Shown here: piece after piece, positions 14,128-21,982 of the stretch | How positions within the stretch are numbered: the first letter of the stretch is position 1 | Layout: each line of letters starts with the position of its first letter | NCBI GenBank assembly: GCA_002495535.1 | Contig: DAFX01000101.1 | Span: 1 to 26,025, forward strand | Direction of reading: 5' to 3' | DNA: 26,025 nucleotides | Source of the DNA: Euryarchaeota archaeon UBA433 | Lineage (GTDB): Archaea > Thermoplasmatota > Poseidoniia > Poseidoniales > Poseidoniaceae | The notes under the pieces: generated by a model | What the model was told of the DNA's origin: nothing | What the model saw: only the letters and a program-made list of their open reading frames with translations | The model's database searches: none | Translations under genes and position numbers: made by a program

Positions 14128-17100
14128 TCACTCGTCGCTTTTCTTACGACCTACCTTTCGGCGTGTTGGTGCTTTGCGGGGGGCAGCACGTCGTCCAACG
14201 GTTCGCTTCTTGGCGACTGGAGCAGGTTCTTCGTCCTCCTCCTCTTCATCGTCGTCATCATCGTTCCAGTCAAACATGTTATCATCGTCATCGTCGTCAT
14301 CGTCGTCCTCTTCCTCAACAACTTCCTTTTTGTTGCGGGTCTTACGTTGAACGAGATTGACAGCGAATGGATCGTCTTCATCTTCTGCCTCAGCAGGAGC
14401 AGTTTCCTTCTTTTCCTCTTCCTTCTTGTCACCACCGCTCGTATCGGTGACGGCGCCCATGTCAAGTTCTTGTGACGTGCCAATGAATTCCGACATCCAA
14501 TCGTCGTCTTCATCATCATCATCACCCTTCGATTTCTTCTTCTTAGGACCTGACATGCTGGTCTGGATGATCAAAGCCATCACCAAAAGTGAGGCCACGA
14601 ACACACCGGTAAGGACCCACACCAAAACGTATGGCGGGTCAGACATCGATGGTTTGATGATCACTGGTTCTGGCTCTGGTTGAAGCGATTCAACATAGTT
14701 GCATGAAGTGGTTCCATCAAGGCGGTGACGGCACTGGTCAACAACGAAAATGACGTTCTTCGAAACTTCATTTCCGGCTGAATCGATGGCTCGGACGTAC
14801 ACTGCATGTTGGCCCGGTTCGAAATTACCTGCAGAGAATTCCATGTCGAAGGCCATCGAACGGTTGTCGCCATCTAGATCGGTGACAGATGTTGCTTCTG
14901 ACCAAGGTGTGGATTGAGAGTTTCCGGTTCCGTAGTTGTAAGTGAACTTGTATTGGAACGAGGTGATCATCACGTCGTCTGTGGCTCCAGCAAGAACCTG
15001 GATGGAGTTTCCGTAGAGGTACTTTGAACCGTCGTTACCTGACGAAGGTGAGTAGATCTCAACGGTTGGTCGCTTTGCGTCAACCGCTCGGTCGGTCCAG
15101 CTTTGACTCACTTCATTGCCTGATTCGTCTTCCATGATCAGTTCAATGACCATGTCGCCAGCAATTGTATTTTGGCTGATGAAGAACTCAAATGCATAGA
15201 CTGGCCCACGGTCTGGGTTGTTGTTGTTGTCTGCAATCATATTCATTTCAATGTCGCCACCAGAAATCTCTCCACCTGCGACCGTGGTGATGTTCACGGT
15301 AGGGTTGCCTTGGAGGTATTCATCGATTTCAACTTGGAGCGTGTAAGATCCTGAAACTAAAGACGGGCTTTGGAACGCAGAACCGTCCTCATCGAGAAGC
15401 AGCATTGAAGCCTCAGGGAACTTGGTGTCCTCATTGATTTTCACTGCGTTTCCACCAATACCGTTGAACATCTCAGGGTTTTGGTTGCCCCATTGATCTT
15501 CGATGATGACCGCGTACCACACATCCCGGTCCACACCGTCTGGGATCGGAAGTTGTCGAACAATGGTGCTTTGAACACCTGTGCCAGGAGTGATGTCTCC
15601 AAGGACGAATTCCCAGCCATCATCCGTGATGGTTCCGATTTGATCTTCGTTCTCACCAAACGGAGCACCGTAGTGCCTCCAAACCTCATAGCCTTCATTG
15701 ATGTCTTGCTCGTTAAACCACTCAAGGGTGATGAGGTTGAGAGCACCAAGTGAACTTGCTTCCTTAATCCTCGCTGGGTTTGGAGGGCGGGTGTCTTCAG
15801 AGATGGGGCCGAAGTGGTTTTGGTTCAATCGAGTGTCCATGTATGTGCCGTTGATGTGACCGTAAAGGGCTTCTGTGGTCACGTAATAATGGGCATTATC
15901 TCGAAGAATGTCGGCGTCTAAGACCACGTCGAACGTACCGACTCCGTCGCTCACAGAGCCTAACCATTCCATTGATTGGTTGGCCACGAATTCTGCTCCG
16001 GTCACTCTGAAGTTTGATCGCCAGATATGATACCGTTCGCCTTCGACACCGAGTTGATCCTGCCAGGTCACGCGAGTGATTCGATCGCCAATGAATTCGG
16101 CATTGACTTGGGTTGGTTCGGCGACCCACGGGCTGAAAGCGTCTTCATAGAGAGGGCCTGCGCAAGAATTGATGGTGGTGTTCGGGCTGTATACGCCGTA
16201 GAGATCGATCGTGATAATGCAATAGTTCGCATAACCAAGACGTCCAATTGGGACATCGTAATTGAACGATCCAACACCTTCAGAAACGGTTGCAATCAAT
16301 TGCACATCTGAACTCACGATGGTTGAGAATGGATTACCGGACATGTAAATTCGGTAGGATTCGCCGGTTTCATCTGGGACATCAGTCCAGGAAATTGTAG
16401 TTGTGCCGCCGCCTGAAGATGGGTTTGGTATGAATTCAGCGTACATGATACCAACTTGAGATGGCGGCATGTTGTCCTCGACAAGGGCGCTTGTGATGGC
16501 GTTGTTCGAGAGGAATCGTACATCTTGGTAGTCTTCACCAGGACCGGTCCAATTTGGCAACAGGTAGGTCACAGCGTAATACGCATCCCGGTCGGTACTG
16601 ATCGGAATGTCGAGCACAGCGGTGGAGGTCCCAGCGGGGAAGGTTGCAACTGGAGTGGCGGTGCTGAGCATGTCCGCACCATTGGCTCTGGTGATTTGGT
16701 ATTCAGTTCGCCAGATGTTGATTTGATACGCATCGTCACCGGTTTCCGGCAAAATGGGGAAGATGTCGTTGTAATTCACCCATGAGAGGGTGGTTTGGCT
16801 CGCTTCAGGATCGAAATTAACCACGAGGTTGTAAGGGGTTCGAATTGGTGTCGTGATTTCCTGCACCGGGACTTCGATGACAGATGCATTGATGTCGAGG
16901 TCAAACAATTCTGTGCCGTCGCCAAGCGTTGTGGTCACGGCGTAGTAAAACGAATTGTTGACGCCTGGAGCGACCAAGAAGGAAGCGGTGTGATAGTCGA
17001 CGGTTCCATTCAATCCTCGGCACTTGAACGCATCATTGAGCACCTCAACAGAGGAACAGGCGATAATGCCTGAAGTAAACGGCGTGAGCCCTGTGATGGA

Positions 17101-17376
17101 AACGGACGTTATTGGATCGGCCGAGCGATACACATTGTAGGTCGCTGAAAACAGACCTTGAAGCACTGAACCATCAGAATCGATGTTTCTCCAGGTGATG
17201 GTTGTAGTTTCGCTTGTAGGGTCGAACACGGCGCTGATATCCTGCGCTTGGAGGTTGTTTTCATCACCGATGTCTTCGGCAGCAACATTGGAGAGTGGTA
17301 CGATGGCTAACACCATGCAACACACAAGAAGAATTGCTTTCCTTTCAGCGCCATTAGCGAACTTTTGGTCTGTCAT
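14128..17376 (-). CDS. FN3-repeat surface protein with poly-acidic and basic cytoplasmic tail
   Basis: This 1082-residue protein has a signal peptide (about 12-33, ILLVCCMVLAIVPLSNVAA). At least five fibronectin-III-like modules follow, each with a Trp strand and a Y-x-I/V-(W)R motif: TITWRN/YNVYRS, LSWVNY/INIWRT, ISWTDV/YRIYMS, VTWQDQ/YHIWRS and LEWFNE/YEVWRH. Two Ig-like regions and one transmembrane helix (about 916-938) come next. The cytoplasmic tail (945-1082) is KKKK, then Asp/Glu runs including nine consecutive Asp, and ends in a Lys/Arg-rich segment (KKRTVGRRAAPRKAPTRRK). It is a single-pass surface protein, perhaps for adhesion or ligand binding. The tail function is unknown. The start is ATG 17376. 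Confidence 0.85.
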   Translation of the reverse strand: MTDQKFANGAERKAILLVCCMVLAIVPLSNVAAEDIGDENNLQAQDISAVFDPTSETTTITWRNIDSDGSVLQGLFSATYNVYRSADPITSVSITGLTPFTSGIIACSSVEVLNDAFKCRGLNGTVDYHTASFLVAPGVNNSFYYAVTTTLGDGTELFDLDINASVIEVPVQEITTPIRTPYNLVVNFDPEASQTTLSWVNYNDIFPILPETGDDAYQINIWRTEYQITRANGADMLSTATPVATFPAGTSTAVLDIPISTDRDAYYAVTYLLPNWTGPGEDYQDVRFLSNNAITSALVEDNMPPSQVGIMYAEFIPNPSSGGGTTTISWTDVPDETGESYRIYMSGNPFSTIVSSDVQLIATVSEGVGSFNYDVPIGRLGYANYCIITIDLYGVYSPNTTINSCAGPLYEDAFSPWVAEPTQVNAEFIGDRITRVTWQDQLGVEGERYHIWRSNFRVTGAEFVANQSMEWLGSVSDGVGTFDVVLDADILRDNAHYYVTTEALYGHINGTYMDTRLNQNHFGPISEDTRPPNPARIKEASSLGALNLITLEWFNEQDINEGYEVWRHYGAPFGENEDQIGTITDDGWEFVLGDITPGTGVQSTIVRQLPIPDGVDRDVWYAVIIEDQWGNQNPEMFNGIGGNAVKINEDTKFPEASMLLLDEDGSAFQSPSLVSGSYTLQVEIDEYLQGNPTVNITTVAGGEISGGDIEMNMIADNNNNPDRGPVYAFEFFISQNTIAGDMVIELIMEDESGNEVSQSWTDRAVDAKRPTVEIYSPSSGNDGSKYLYGNSIQVLAGATDDVMITSFQYKFTYNYGTGNSQSTPWSEATSVTDLDGDNRSMAFDMEFSAGNFEPGQHAVYVRAIDSAGNEVSKNVIFVVDQCRHRLDGTTSCNYVESLQPEPEPVIIKPSMSDPPYVLVWVLTGVFVASLLVMALIIQTSMSGPKKKKSKGDDDDEDDDWMSEFIGTSQELDMGAVTDTSGGDKKEEEKKETAPAEAEDEDDPFAVNLVQRKTRNKKEVVEEEDDDDDDDDDNMFDWNDDDDDEEEEDEEPAPVAKKRTVGRRAAPRKAPTRRKVGRKKSDE
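14231..14316. repeat. Trinucleotide low-complexity tract coding Asp/Glu runs
   Basis: The plus strand alternates cgt, cat and cct triplets (GAC/GAT/GAG codons on the minus strand) for about 85 bases, broken only by the NMFDWN codons near the middle. Codons are mixed rather than identical, which argues for selection on acidic protein sequence more than recent slippage. Confidence 0.7.
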
Positions 17377-17400
17377 CAATGCTCTTGTAGCATGCGTCCG

Positions 17401-17407
17401 TTATGAG
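17401..17407 (-). promoter_or_regulatory. TATA-like box of the surface-protein gene
   Basis: CTCATAA on the minus strand is centred about 28 bases before ATG 17376, predicting a leaderless transcript. No Shine-Dalgarno is seen, which agrees with that reading. Confidence 0.4.
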
Positions 17408-17466
17408 TATGCCGCCTCTTCTTCCGTCATTTGTGCGGTTCAATGCACCCCGCAGGGGTGGCGGAA

Positions 17467-18174
17467 TCACTCAGATTCGTCGTTCTGATTAGGCTGGGGC
17501 AAGGGGTCCTTCAGGTCAATTTCGGTGATCTCATGCTGAGCCTGAACAAAGCGAATCAAAAAGGTCCACAGGCCGCCAAAAGCAGAAATCAAGACCACGA
17601 TGCTGATCGGGTTGATGGCAATGTGGTCAAGCGCACCAGGATAGGTGCCAAAATCGCCAATGTCCAAGTGGATGAATGCGCCCATCATTGCGATTGCGAT
17701 GATGGTCATTATGGTACGGTCCGCCCGTCCAAACCCTCTGTAATTACGAGTGCCCGCCACAGCTTGTGCCTGTGTGCCCATGTAGGATCCGAGCAAAATG
17801 AGCCAGGCGGCTGCCAGCCCAAGGGTCAAATCACCAACGAAGACAGAACCTGCCAAGCAGACAATCCATACCGCATCAAGCAAGCGATCGAAGGTGTGGT
17901 CGAGGTAATCACCCCAACGGGTCACTTGCCCCGTTCGTCGCGCCAAGGGCCCATCGAGGGCATCGAGGGTGATGGCGAAGGTGATCAAAAGGGTCCCGCC
18001 AAACAACATGTTGGCGCCATAGGTGTCATTTGGCGCCATCAAAACAGCAAGGCCGCCGAGCACCCCAAGGGGCAAAGCAATCCATGTGAGGGTGGAGGGT
18101 TTCCAGGTCGAAATGGAGTCAATAATGGGGTTCACAATGTTTTCCCAAGTGCTTCTGAATTTCTCAAGTGCCAT
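17467..18174 (-). CDS. CDP-alcohol phosphatidyltransferase
   Basis: This 235-residue, six-helix-type membrane enzyme carries the complete CDP-alcohol phosphotransferase signature: D71-x2-D74-G75-x2-A78-R79-x8-G88-x3-D92-x3-D96. Those acidic residues bind the metal ion used to transfer a phosphatidyl (here archaetidyl) group from a CDP-lipid to an alcohol such as inositol phosphate, glycerol phosphate or serine. The acceptor cannot be fixed from sequence; archaetidylinositol phosphate synthase is a reasonable candidate. The C-terminal 25 residues are polar. It lies 48 bases after the AK6 gene on the same strand and may be cotranscribed. Confidence 0.9.
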   Translation of the reverse strand: MALEKFRSTWENIVNPIIDSISTWKPSTLTWIALPLGVLGGLAVLMAPNDTYGANMLFGGTLLITFAITLDALDGPLARRTGQVTRWGDYLDHTFDRLLDAVWIVCLAGSVFVGDLTLGLAAAWLILLGSYMGTQAQAVAGTRNYRGFGRADRTIMTIIAIAMMGAFIHLDIGDFGTYPGALDHIAINPISIVVLISAFGGLWTFLIRFVQAQHEITEIDLKDPLPQPNQNDESE

Positions 18175-18222
18175 GCCAATCGAGTGATGTGCTCGGGCGG
18201 GGGGTGTTTGTTCTTTGGGTGG

Positions 18223-18762
18223 TCAACCTAACCAATCGATGGCTTCGGTAGCCAAAGCCTCAACTCCGTCGGAGGGGCAACCGAGATGAACCCATTCGAG
18301 AATTTCAGCACTGAGGGTGCTTGCGGCGGTATCCGTGGCATCAACTTCCAAAACTGGCAGTTCCAATTCGAATTCAAGCAGTTCAGACCAAGTGCCAGCA
18401 ATCATTTCCCATTCGACATTTGCGCGAACCTTTGTCTCGTTGTAGCCCCGTTGTTCAAGCCTGGCTTGGAGGGCGTCTGGTTGGCATCGCAAGACAACGA
18501 TTGCCTCCACTTCCAAGAGGTGGGAGAGGTGCCCATCTACGAACACAACCCCTTCTGAATCATCGTGCCACAGATCTGCTAATTTATGCACGTCAACCGG
18601 AGCAGCCCCGTCCTCTGGGTCCTCGACGCCAAGGCAATCAAAGCGCTTGGCAAGATCGGCGACCGATTCAACAGCAAAGCCTTCTTTTTCCAACAGGTCG
18701 CAAAGAGTGGTCTTGCCACACCCAGGAGTTCCAGAAATGGCGATGAGGCGGGGGGAATCCAT
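18223..18762 (-). CDS. AK6/Fap7-type adenylate kinase
   Basis: This 179-residue P-loop kinase has ISGTPGCGKTT (Walker A, residues 9-19) at the N-terminus and VVFVDGHLSHLL in the middle, both typical of the archaeal and eukaryotic AK6 (hCINAP/Fap7) family. It also has VLRCQPDALQARLEQRGY and VRANVEWEM, the NMP/LID-side helices. Family members phosphorylate AMP and take part in small-subunit rRNA maturation with Rps11/uS11. The ATG at 18762 has a TATA-like element about 25 bases upstream and no Shine-Dalgarno, suggesting a leaderless mRNA. Confidence 0.9.
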   Translation of the reverse strand: MDSPRLIAISGTPGCGKTTLCDLLEKEGFAVESVADLAKRFDCLGVEDPEDGAAPVDVHKLADLWHDDSEGVVFVDGHLSHLLEVEAIVVLRCQPDALQARLEQRGYNETKVRANVEWEMIAGTWSELLEFELELPVLEVDATDTAASTLSAEILEWVHLGCPSDGVEALATEAIDWLG

Positions 18763-18782
18763 GGTTGGCCCAATCGGCCTGA

Positions 18783-18790
18783 GTTAATAC
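18783..18790 (-). promoter_or_regulatory. TATA-like box of the AK6 gene
   Basis: GTATTAAC on the minus strand is centred about 25 bases before the AK6 ATG at 18762, consistent with a leaderless transcript starting at or next to the ATG. Confidence 0.45.
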
Positions 18791-18888
18791 AACCACCTCT
18801 TGAATCAGAAGGAACGAGGGGGTACCGCAGGCGCGAGGCAGGCGAACAAAGGCATCAATAGGTGGGAGGCTCAGCCCCCAACGCTACC

Positions 18889-19641
18889 ATGTTTGGAATG
18901 GACGACCCCGCTCAAACGCTCATTCAACTTGAGCGCTACATCCTCGATGGGCGGATGGAAATGTCTGAGGTCATGGCCACCCAGTTCACAGAAATGTTCC
19001 TGATGCGAAAAAATCGATCTGCTGATGATCAAATCATGCTGGTCAAGGGCCTTCGAATCCTTTGCGATGTACTGGTTGCCCGTGACAAGGGTGCGCGGGC
19101 TGTAGCAAGCGTCGGTATCCTTCTCAAGGAACGAAAAAAATTAGTCAAAATTCTGCGCAATGGAGCCCCTCACTTGCTTTCACAAATGACGCCTGAATCA
19201 TACGATCTACATCGAGCTGGGAATGTCTACGCCGCCGGTGGAAAGGTGAAAGCAGCGCGCAAAGCCTATGCGAAAGCCGAAAAAATGTCACCAGGGAATT
19301 TAGCGAGTGCCTTGGACGCGTGCCGCTCCATTGGATACGAAGCGAAACTGATCACACGAATGGCAGAAGCATGCGCCTCTGCTGGACAGGTGATTTATGC
19401 AAACAAAACCTTTGTTCTTCGTCCTGAAGGTACGCCTGAAGTGGATGCTGAACAGGTCATGCAAGCGCTCCTTGGAGCGGTACCTCACGGGCTAGGAGAC
19501 ACCTCACTATGCGCCCAAGAAGCGGAGCGAATCAAAGGTGAAATGGCAGCAATCCTGAGCGGTGAGGCTGCTGCAAATGCACAGTTGCAGAGTGCCTTAG
19601 ATGCGTTGACGCCAAAACACGACTACTACGAGTACGGCTGA
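18889..19641 (+). CDS. TPR-like helical protein, unknown function
   Basis: This 250-residue, all-helical, Ala-rich cytoplasmic protein has one clear tetratricopeptide-like repeat at about 101-135 (SYDLHRAGNVYAAGGKVKAA then AYAKAEKMSP), with weaker helical pairs on both sides. Such repeats mediate protein contacts. I chose ATG 18889; GTG 18862 and ATG 18898 are alternatives, and no Shine-Dalgarno decides. It is divergent from AK6 and ends 12 bases before the initiator tRNA gene on the other strand. No enzymatic motif is visible. Confidence 0.7.
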   Translation: MFGMDDPAQTLIQLERYILDGRMEMSEVMATQFTEMFLMRKNRSADDQIMLVKGLRILCDVLVARDKGARAVASVGILLKERKKLVKILRNGAPHLLSQMTPESYDLHRAGNVYAAGGKVKAARKAYAKAEKMSPGNLASALDACRSIGYEAKLITRMAEACASAGQVIYANKTFVLRPEGTPEVDAEQVMQALLGAVPHGLGDTSLCAQEAERIKGEMAAILSGEAAANAQLQSALDALTPKHDYYEYG

Positions 19642-19653
19642 GCGTTTGTATGG

Positions 19654-19728
19654 TAACGAGGGATGGATTTGAACCACCGATCTCCGGGTTATGAGCCCGA
19701 CGGGATATCCAGACTACCCCACCTCGTT
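19654..19728 (-). tRNA. Initiator tRNA-Met (CAT)
   Basis: On the minus strand the acceptor AACGAGG pairs with CCTCGTT, the anticodon arm is TCGGG-CTCATAA-CCCGG with anticodon CAT (complement of 19691-19693), and the T arm is GGTGG-TTCAAAT-CCATC. The three consecutive G:C pairs in the anticodon stem, the A1:U72 end pair and discriminator A73 mark an archaeal initiator rather than an elongator tRNA-Met. CCA is not encoded. Confidence 0.93.
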
Positions 19729-19751
19729 AACCAAAGGGCCGACCTTCCCTG

Positions 19752-19759
19752 CTTTGAAA
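19752..19759 (-). promoter_or_regulatory. TATA-like box of initiator tRNA
   Basis: TTTCAAAG on the minus strand is centred about 27 bases before the tRNA 5' end at 19728, a position typical of archaeal tRNA promoters. Confidence 0.4.
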
Positions 19760-19862
19760 CCACCGATGCAGGTCCATGCCCCAATGAAGATGAATTGACA
19801 AAAAAGATGCTAATTTTACGAATGGGTGCTGATTTGATGAAGGAGAACCTCCTCTCCCGAAC

Positions 19863-20696
19863 ATGGCCACCCTGATGCTCCGCTCGTTGCTGCTCAGCAC
19901 CCTCGTGCTGGCCGCAGCCTTTGCCGGATGTTTAGGTGGCGAGGAAGATGAAGTCTACGACGGCCCAATCACTTTCGTAGTGTACTATGAAAGCACGTCT
20001 GGAACCATTGTGGAAACCATCCAGAACAACCAGCAAGTTTCGGAAGATGGGGTTGACCTTGTCTTCGATTTCTCTTACACAAAGTCCGCTGCTGGAGAAA
20101 TATCGACGTTTTGGTATGACGCAGGCGACGGTTCAAACCCGGTTTCAGTCAATGCCGCAGACACCGGAGAAATCAGTTACACCTACCTCACGCATGGGAT
20201 TTTCTCAGCAGGTATTGGCGCCATGGACGACCAGGGCAATGAGTATTCAGAGAACATTACCATTCGAATTGACAAACAAATCAATTGGGGAGAAAGCGGC
20301 ACGACGAACCCCCGAACGATGAACATCGATGTCACACCCGATTGCACCTGTGCACTACCCGAACAAATCAAAATTGATTCTACGGTGACCAACCCCGAAA
20401 ACCCTGTTGCATTCACTGGATCTCCCGTTACAGTCACTTGGTACCTCAACAACAGTGAAGGTGAGGCAGTCATCGAATCACCCCCCGAGCAAATCGCAGA
20501 CGGGCAAAATGCAAATTGGCAACACAATGAATATGCGGTCATTACCGGCGTTTGGACCCTCGAAATTGGACTCAACCAAGACCAAGAAAACGTCGACATT
20601 AGCCAAACGATCACCATCGCCTACGCCGCTGATGAAAGCAATTCCAATCCGTTCCCCACCGATGAAGATGCACCAGAAGAAGAACAAAAGGATTGA
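19863..20696 (+). CDS. Secreted lipoprotein with PKD-like domain
   Basis: This 277-residue protein has a lipoprotein-type signal peptide ending in LVLAAAFAGC, with C23 as the likely lipid-modified residue. A PKD-like beta domain follows (about 60-135): FDFSYTKS, then TFWYDAGDGS and YTYLTHGIFSAGIGAMDD. A second beta domain (about 145-255) has a cysteine pair in PDCTCALPE. The C-terminal 25 residues are acidic and probably disordered. It is exported and anchored to the outer face of the membrane; PKD-like modules suggest binding or adhesion. ATG 19863 is used; ATG 19875 would give a shorter signal peptide. A TATA-like CTAATTTTAC lies near 19810. Confidence 0.82.
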   Translation: MATLMLRSLLLSTLVLAAAFAGCLGGEEDEVYDGPITFVVYYESTSGTIVETIQNNQQVSEDGVDLVFDFSYTKSAAGEISTFWYDAGDGSNPVSVNAADTGEISYTYLTHGIFSAGIGAMDDQGNEYSENITIRIDKQINWGESGTTNPRTMNIDVTPDCTCALPEQIKIDSTVTNPENPVAFTGSPVTVTWYLNNSEGEAVIESPPEQIADGQNANWQHNEYAVITGVWTLEIGLNQDQENVDISQTITIAYAADESNSNPFPTDEDAPEEEQKD

Positions 20697-20703
20697 ACCC
20701 CCC

Positions 20704-20864
20704 GTTCACTTCAAGTTTCTCTAAATGTGAAGTAAAAGTGAACCATTCGGTCCACTGCACGTGTTTTTCTAGAACAAAAGGCCATCTTTAGAACGCTGAT
20801 AACTTCGCGCCGCCTTTCGGTCTTTGATATACCCTAGCCGGCCCAGCACAGGTTGGAAGTGAAC
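20704..20864. promoter_or_regulatory. radA upstream region with repeated AAGTGAAC octamer
   Basis: The 172 bases between the lipoprotein gene and radA hold no gene. The octamer AAGTGAAC appears inverted at 20704-20711 (GTTCACTT), direct at 20736-20743 and direct again at 20857-20864, the last just before the radA ATG. The first two arms can also form a hairpin that may terminate the lipoprotein transcript. Confidence 0.4.
20823..20831 (+). promoter_or_regulatory. radA TATA-like box
   Basis: TTTGATATA lies about 40 bases before the radA ATG, predicting a start of transcription near 20853. The short leader holds GGAAGTGA as a possible ribosome-binding site. Confidence 0.5.
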
Positions 20865-20868
20865 AGAA

Positions 20869-21906
20869 ATGGCGACCAAATCGAAAAAGAAAGCGAAAAT
20901 AGAGATTGAAAACAATGAAGACCCTCAAGACAAGCCAGTAGGAGTAATGCCAACTGAGGAAGAAGGCCCTGAGGTCAAAATCGAAGACCTACCAGGTGTT
21001 GGTCCAGCGACCGCTGAGAAACTCCGTGAAGCCGGATTTGACGATCTCCTCGCCCTCGCAGTGATGTCGCCTGGCGACCTAGCCGACCAAGCTGAACTTG
21101 GTGAAGCTGTGGCCACGAAAATCATCGGCGCTGCAAAGAAAATGGCAAACATCGGTGGGTTCGTGTCGGGTGACGCTCTGCTTGAACGACGACGTGAAGT
21201 CCTCAAATTGTCCTCTAAAGTTCAATCGATTGACGACCTCCTCGGAGGCGGGTTTGAAACTCAAGCACTGGTTGAAGTCTACGGAGCATTCGGAAGCGGG
21301 AAGACCCAGATTGGCCATCAACTTGCGGTCAACTGCACCCTGCCGATGAGCGAGGGTGGATTTGACGGGGACGTGTTTTACATCGACACCGAAGACACCT
21401 TCCGACCAGAACGGATTACGCAAATGGCTCGAGGCCATGGACTTGACCCGGATGCGGTTCTTTCGCGAATTCACGTGGCACGTGCGTACAACTCAGCGCA
21501 TCAGATGCTCTTGGTTGATGAAATCAAGAGGATGAGCAAGGGCTTGAACGTCAAGATGATCATCGTCGATTCATTGACCAGTCACTTCCGTGCAGAGTAC
21601 ATTGGCCGGGGCATGCTTGCCAACCGCCAACAAAAACTCAACCGACACCTGAAGGATTTGAAGCAGCTTGCCGACGTCAACAATGCGCTCGTGCTGGTGA
21701 CCAATCAAGTTCATTCCAAACCCGATGCCATGTGGGGCGACCCAACAAAGCCGATCGGTGGTCACGTTCTCGCTCACGCTTCCACATTCAGGCTCTATCT
21801 GCGCAAAGCAAAAGCTGGTCGCCGAATCGCTCGTCTGGTCGATTCTCCAAACCTTCCGGATGGAGAGTGTGTGTACCAAGTGACACAAGATGGGCTCCGC
21901 GACTGA
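20869..21906 (+). CDS. radA: DNA repair and recombination protein RadA
   Basis: This 345-residue archaeal RecA/Rad51 homologue forms filaments on single-stranded DNA and catalyses strand exchange. After a charged N-terminal stretch (1-33) comes the HhH domain (about 38-90, IEDLPGVGPATAEKLREAGF). The ATPase core has Walker A GAFGSGKTQ (139-147), YIDTEDTFRPERI, Walker B KMIIVDSL with D234, and the L1/L2 region with RGMLANRQQKLNRHLKDL and VTNQV. The C-terminus RLVDSPNLPDGE is typical. Length is normal for euryarchaeal RadA. The start ATG 20869 follows GGAAGTGA. A hairpin terminator lies 12 bases after the stop. Confidence 0.98.
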   Translation: MATKSKKKAKIEIENNEDPQDKPVGVMPTEEEGPEVKIEDLPGVGPATAEKLREAGFDDLLALAVMSPGDLADQAELGEAVATKIIGAAKKMANIGGFVSGDALLERRREVLKLSSKVQSIDDLLGGGFETQALVEVYGAFGSGKTQIGHQLAVNCTLPMSEGGFDGDVFYIDTEDTFRPERITQMARGHGLDPDAVLSRIHVARAYNSAHQMLLVDEIKRMSKGLNVKMIIVDSLTSHFRAEYIGRGMLANRQQKLNRHLKDLKQLADVNNALVLVTNQVHSKPDAMWGDPTKPIGGHVLAHASTFRLYLRKAKAGRRIARLVDSPNLPDGECVYQVTQDGLRD

Positions 21907-21918
21907 AGATGCTCTCAG

Positions 21919-21941
21919 AAAAGGCCGTTTTGGGCCTTTTT
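21919..21941 (+). terminator. Hairpin plus T-run terminator after radA
   Basis: AAAAGGCC (21919-21926) and GGCCTTTT (21933-21940) form a perfect 8-base stem around a GTTTTG loop, with T-residues at its 3' side. It resembles a bacterial intrinsic terminator; the T-run alone could suffice in archaea. It separates radA from ftsZ. Confidence 0.65.
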
Positions 21942-21982
21942 AGGTGCGGCACATTCAAGGTCACATCGGTAAGCAAAGCAGC

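Noticed and set aside
13593..14360. Plus-strand open frame with poly-Ser runs
   Set aside because: The Ser runs are the complement of Asp/Glu codons in the surface-protein tail; the minus strand carries coherent genes.
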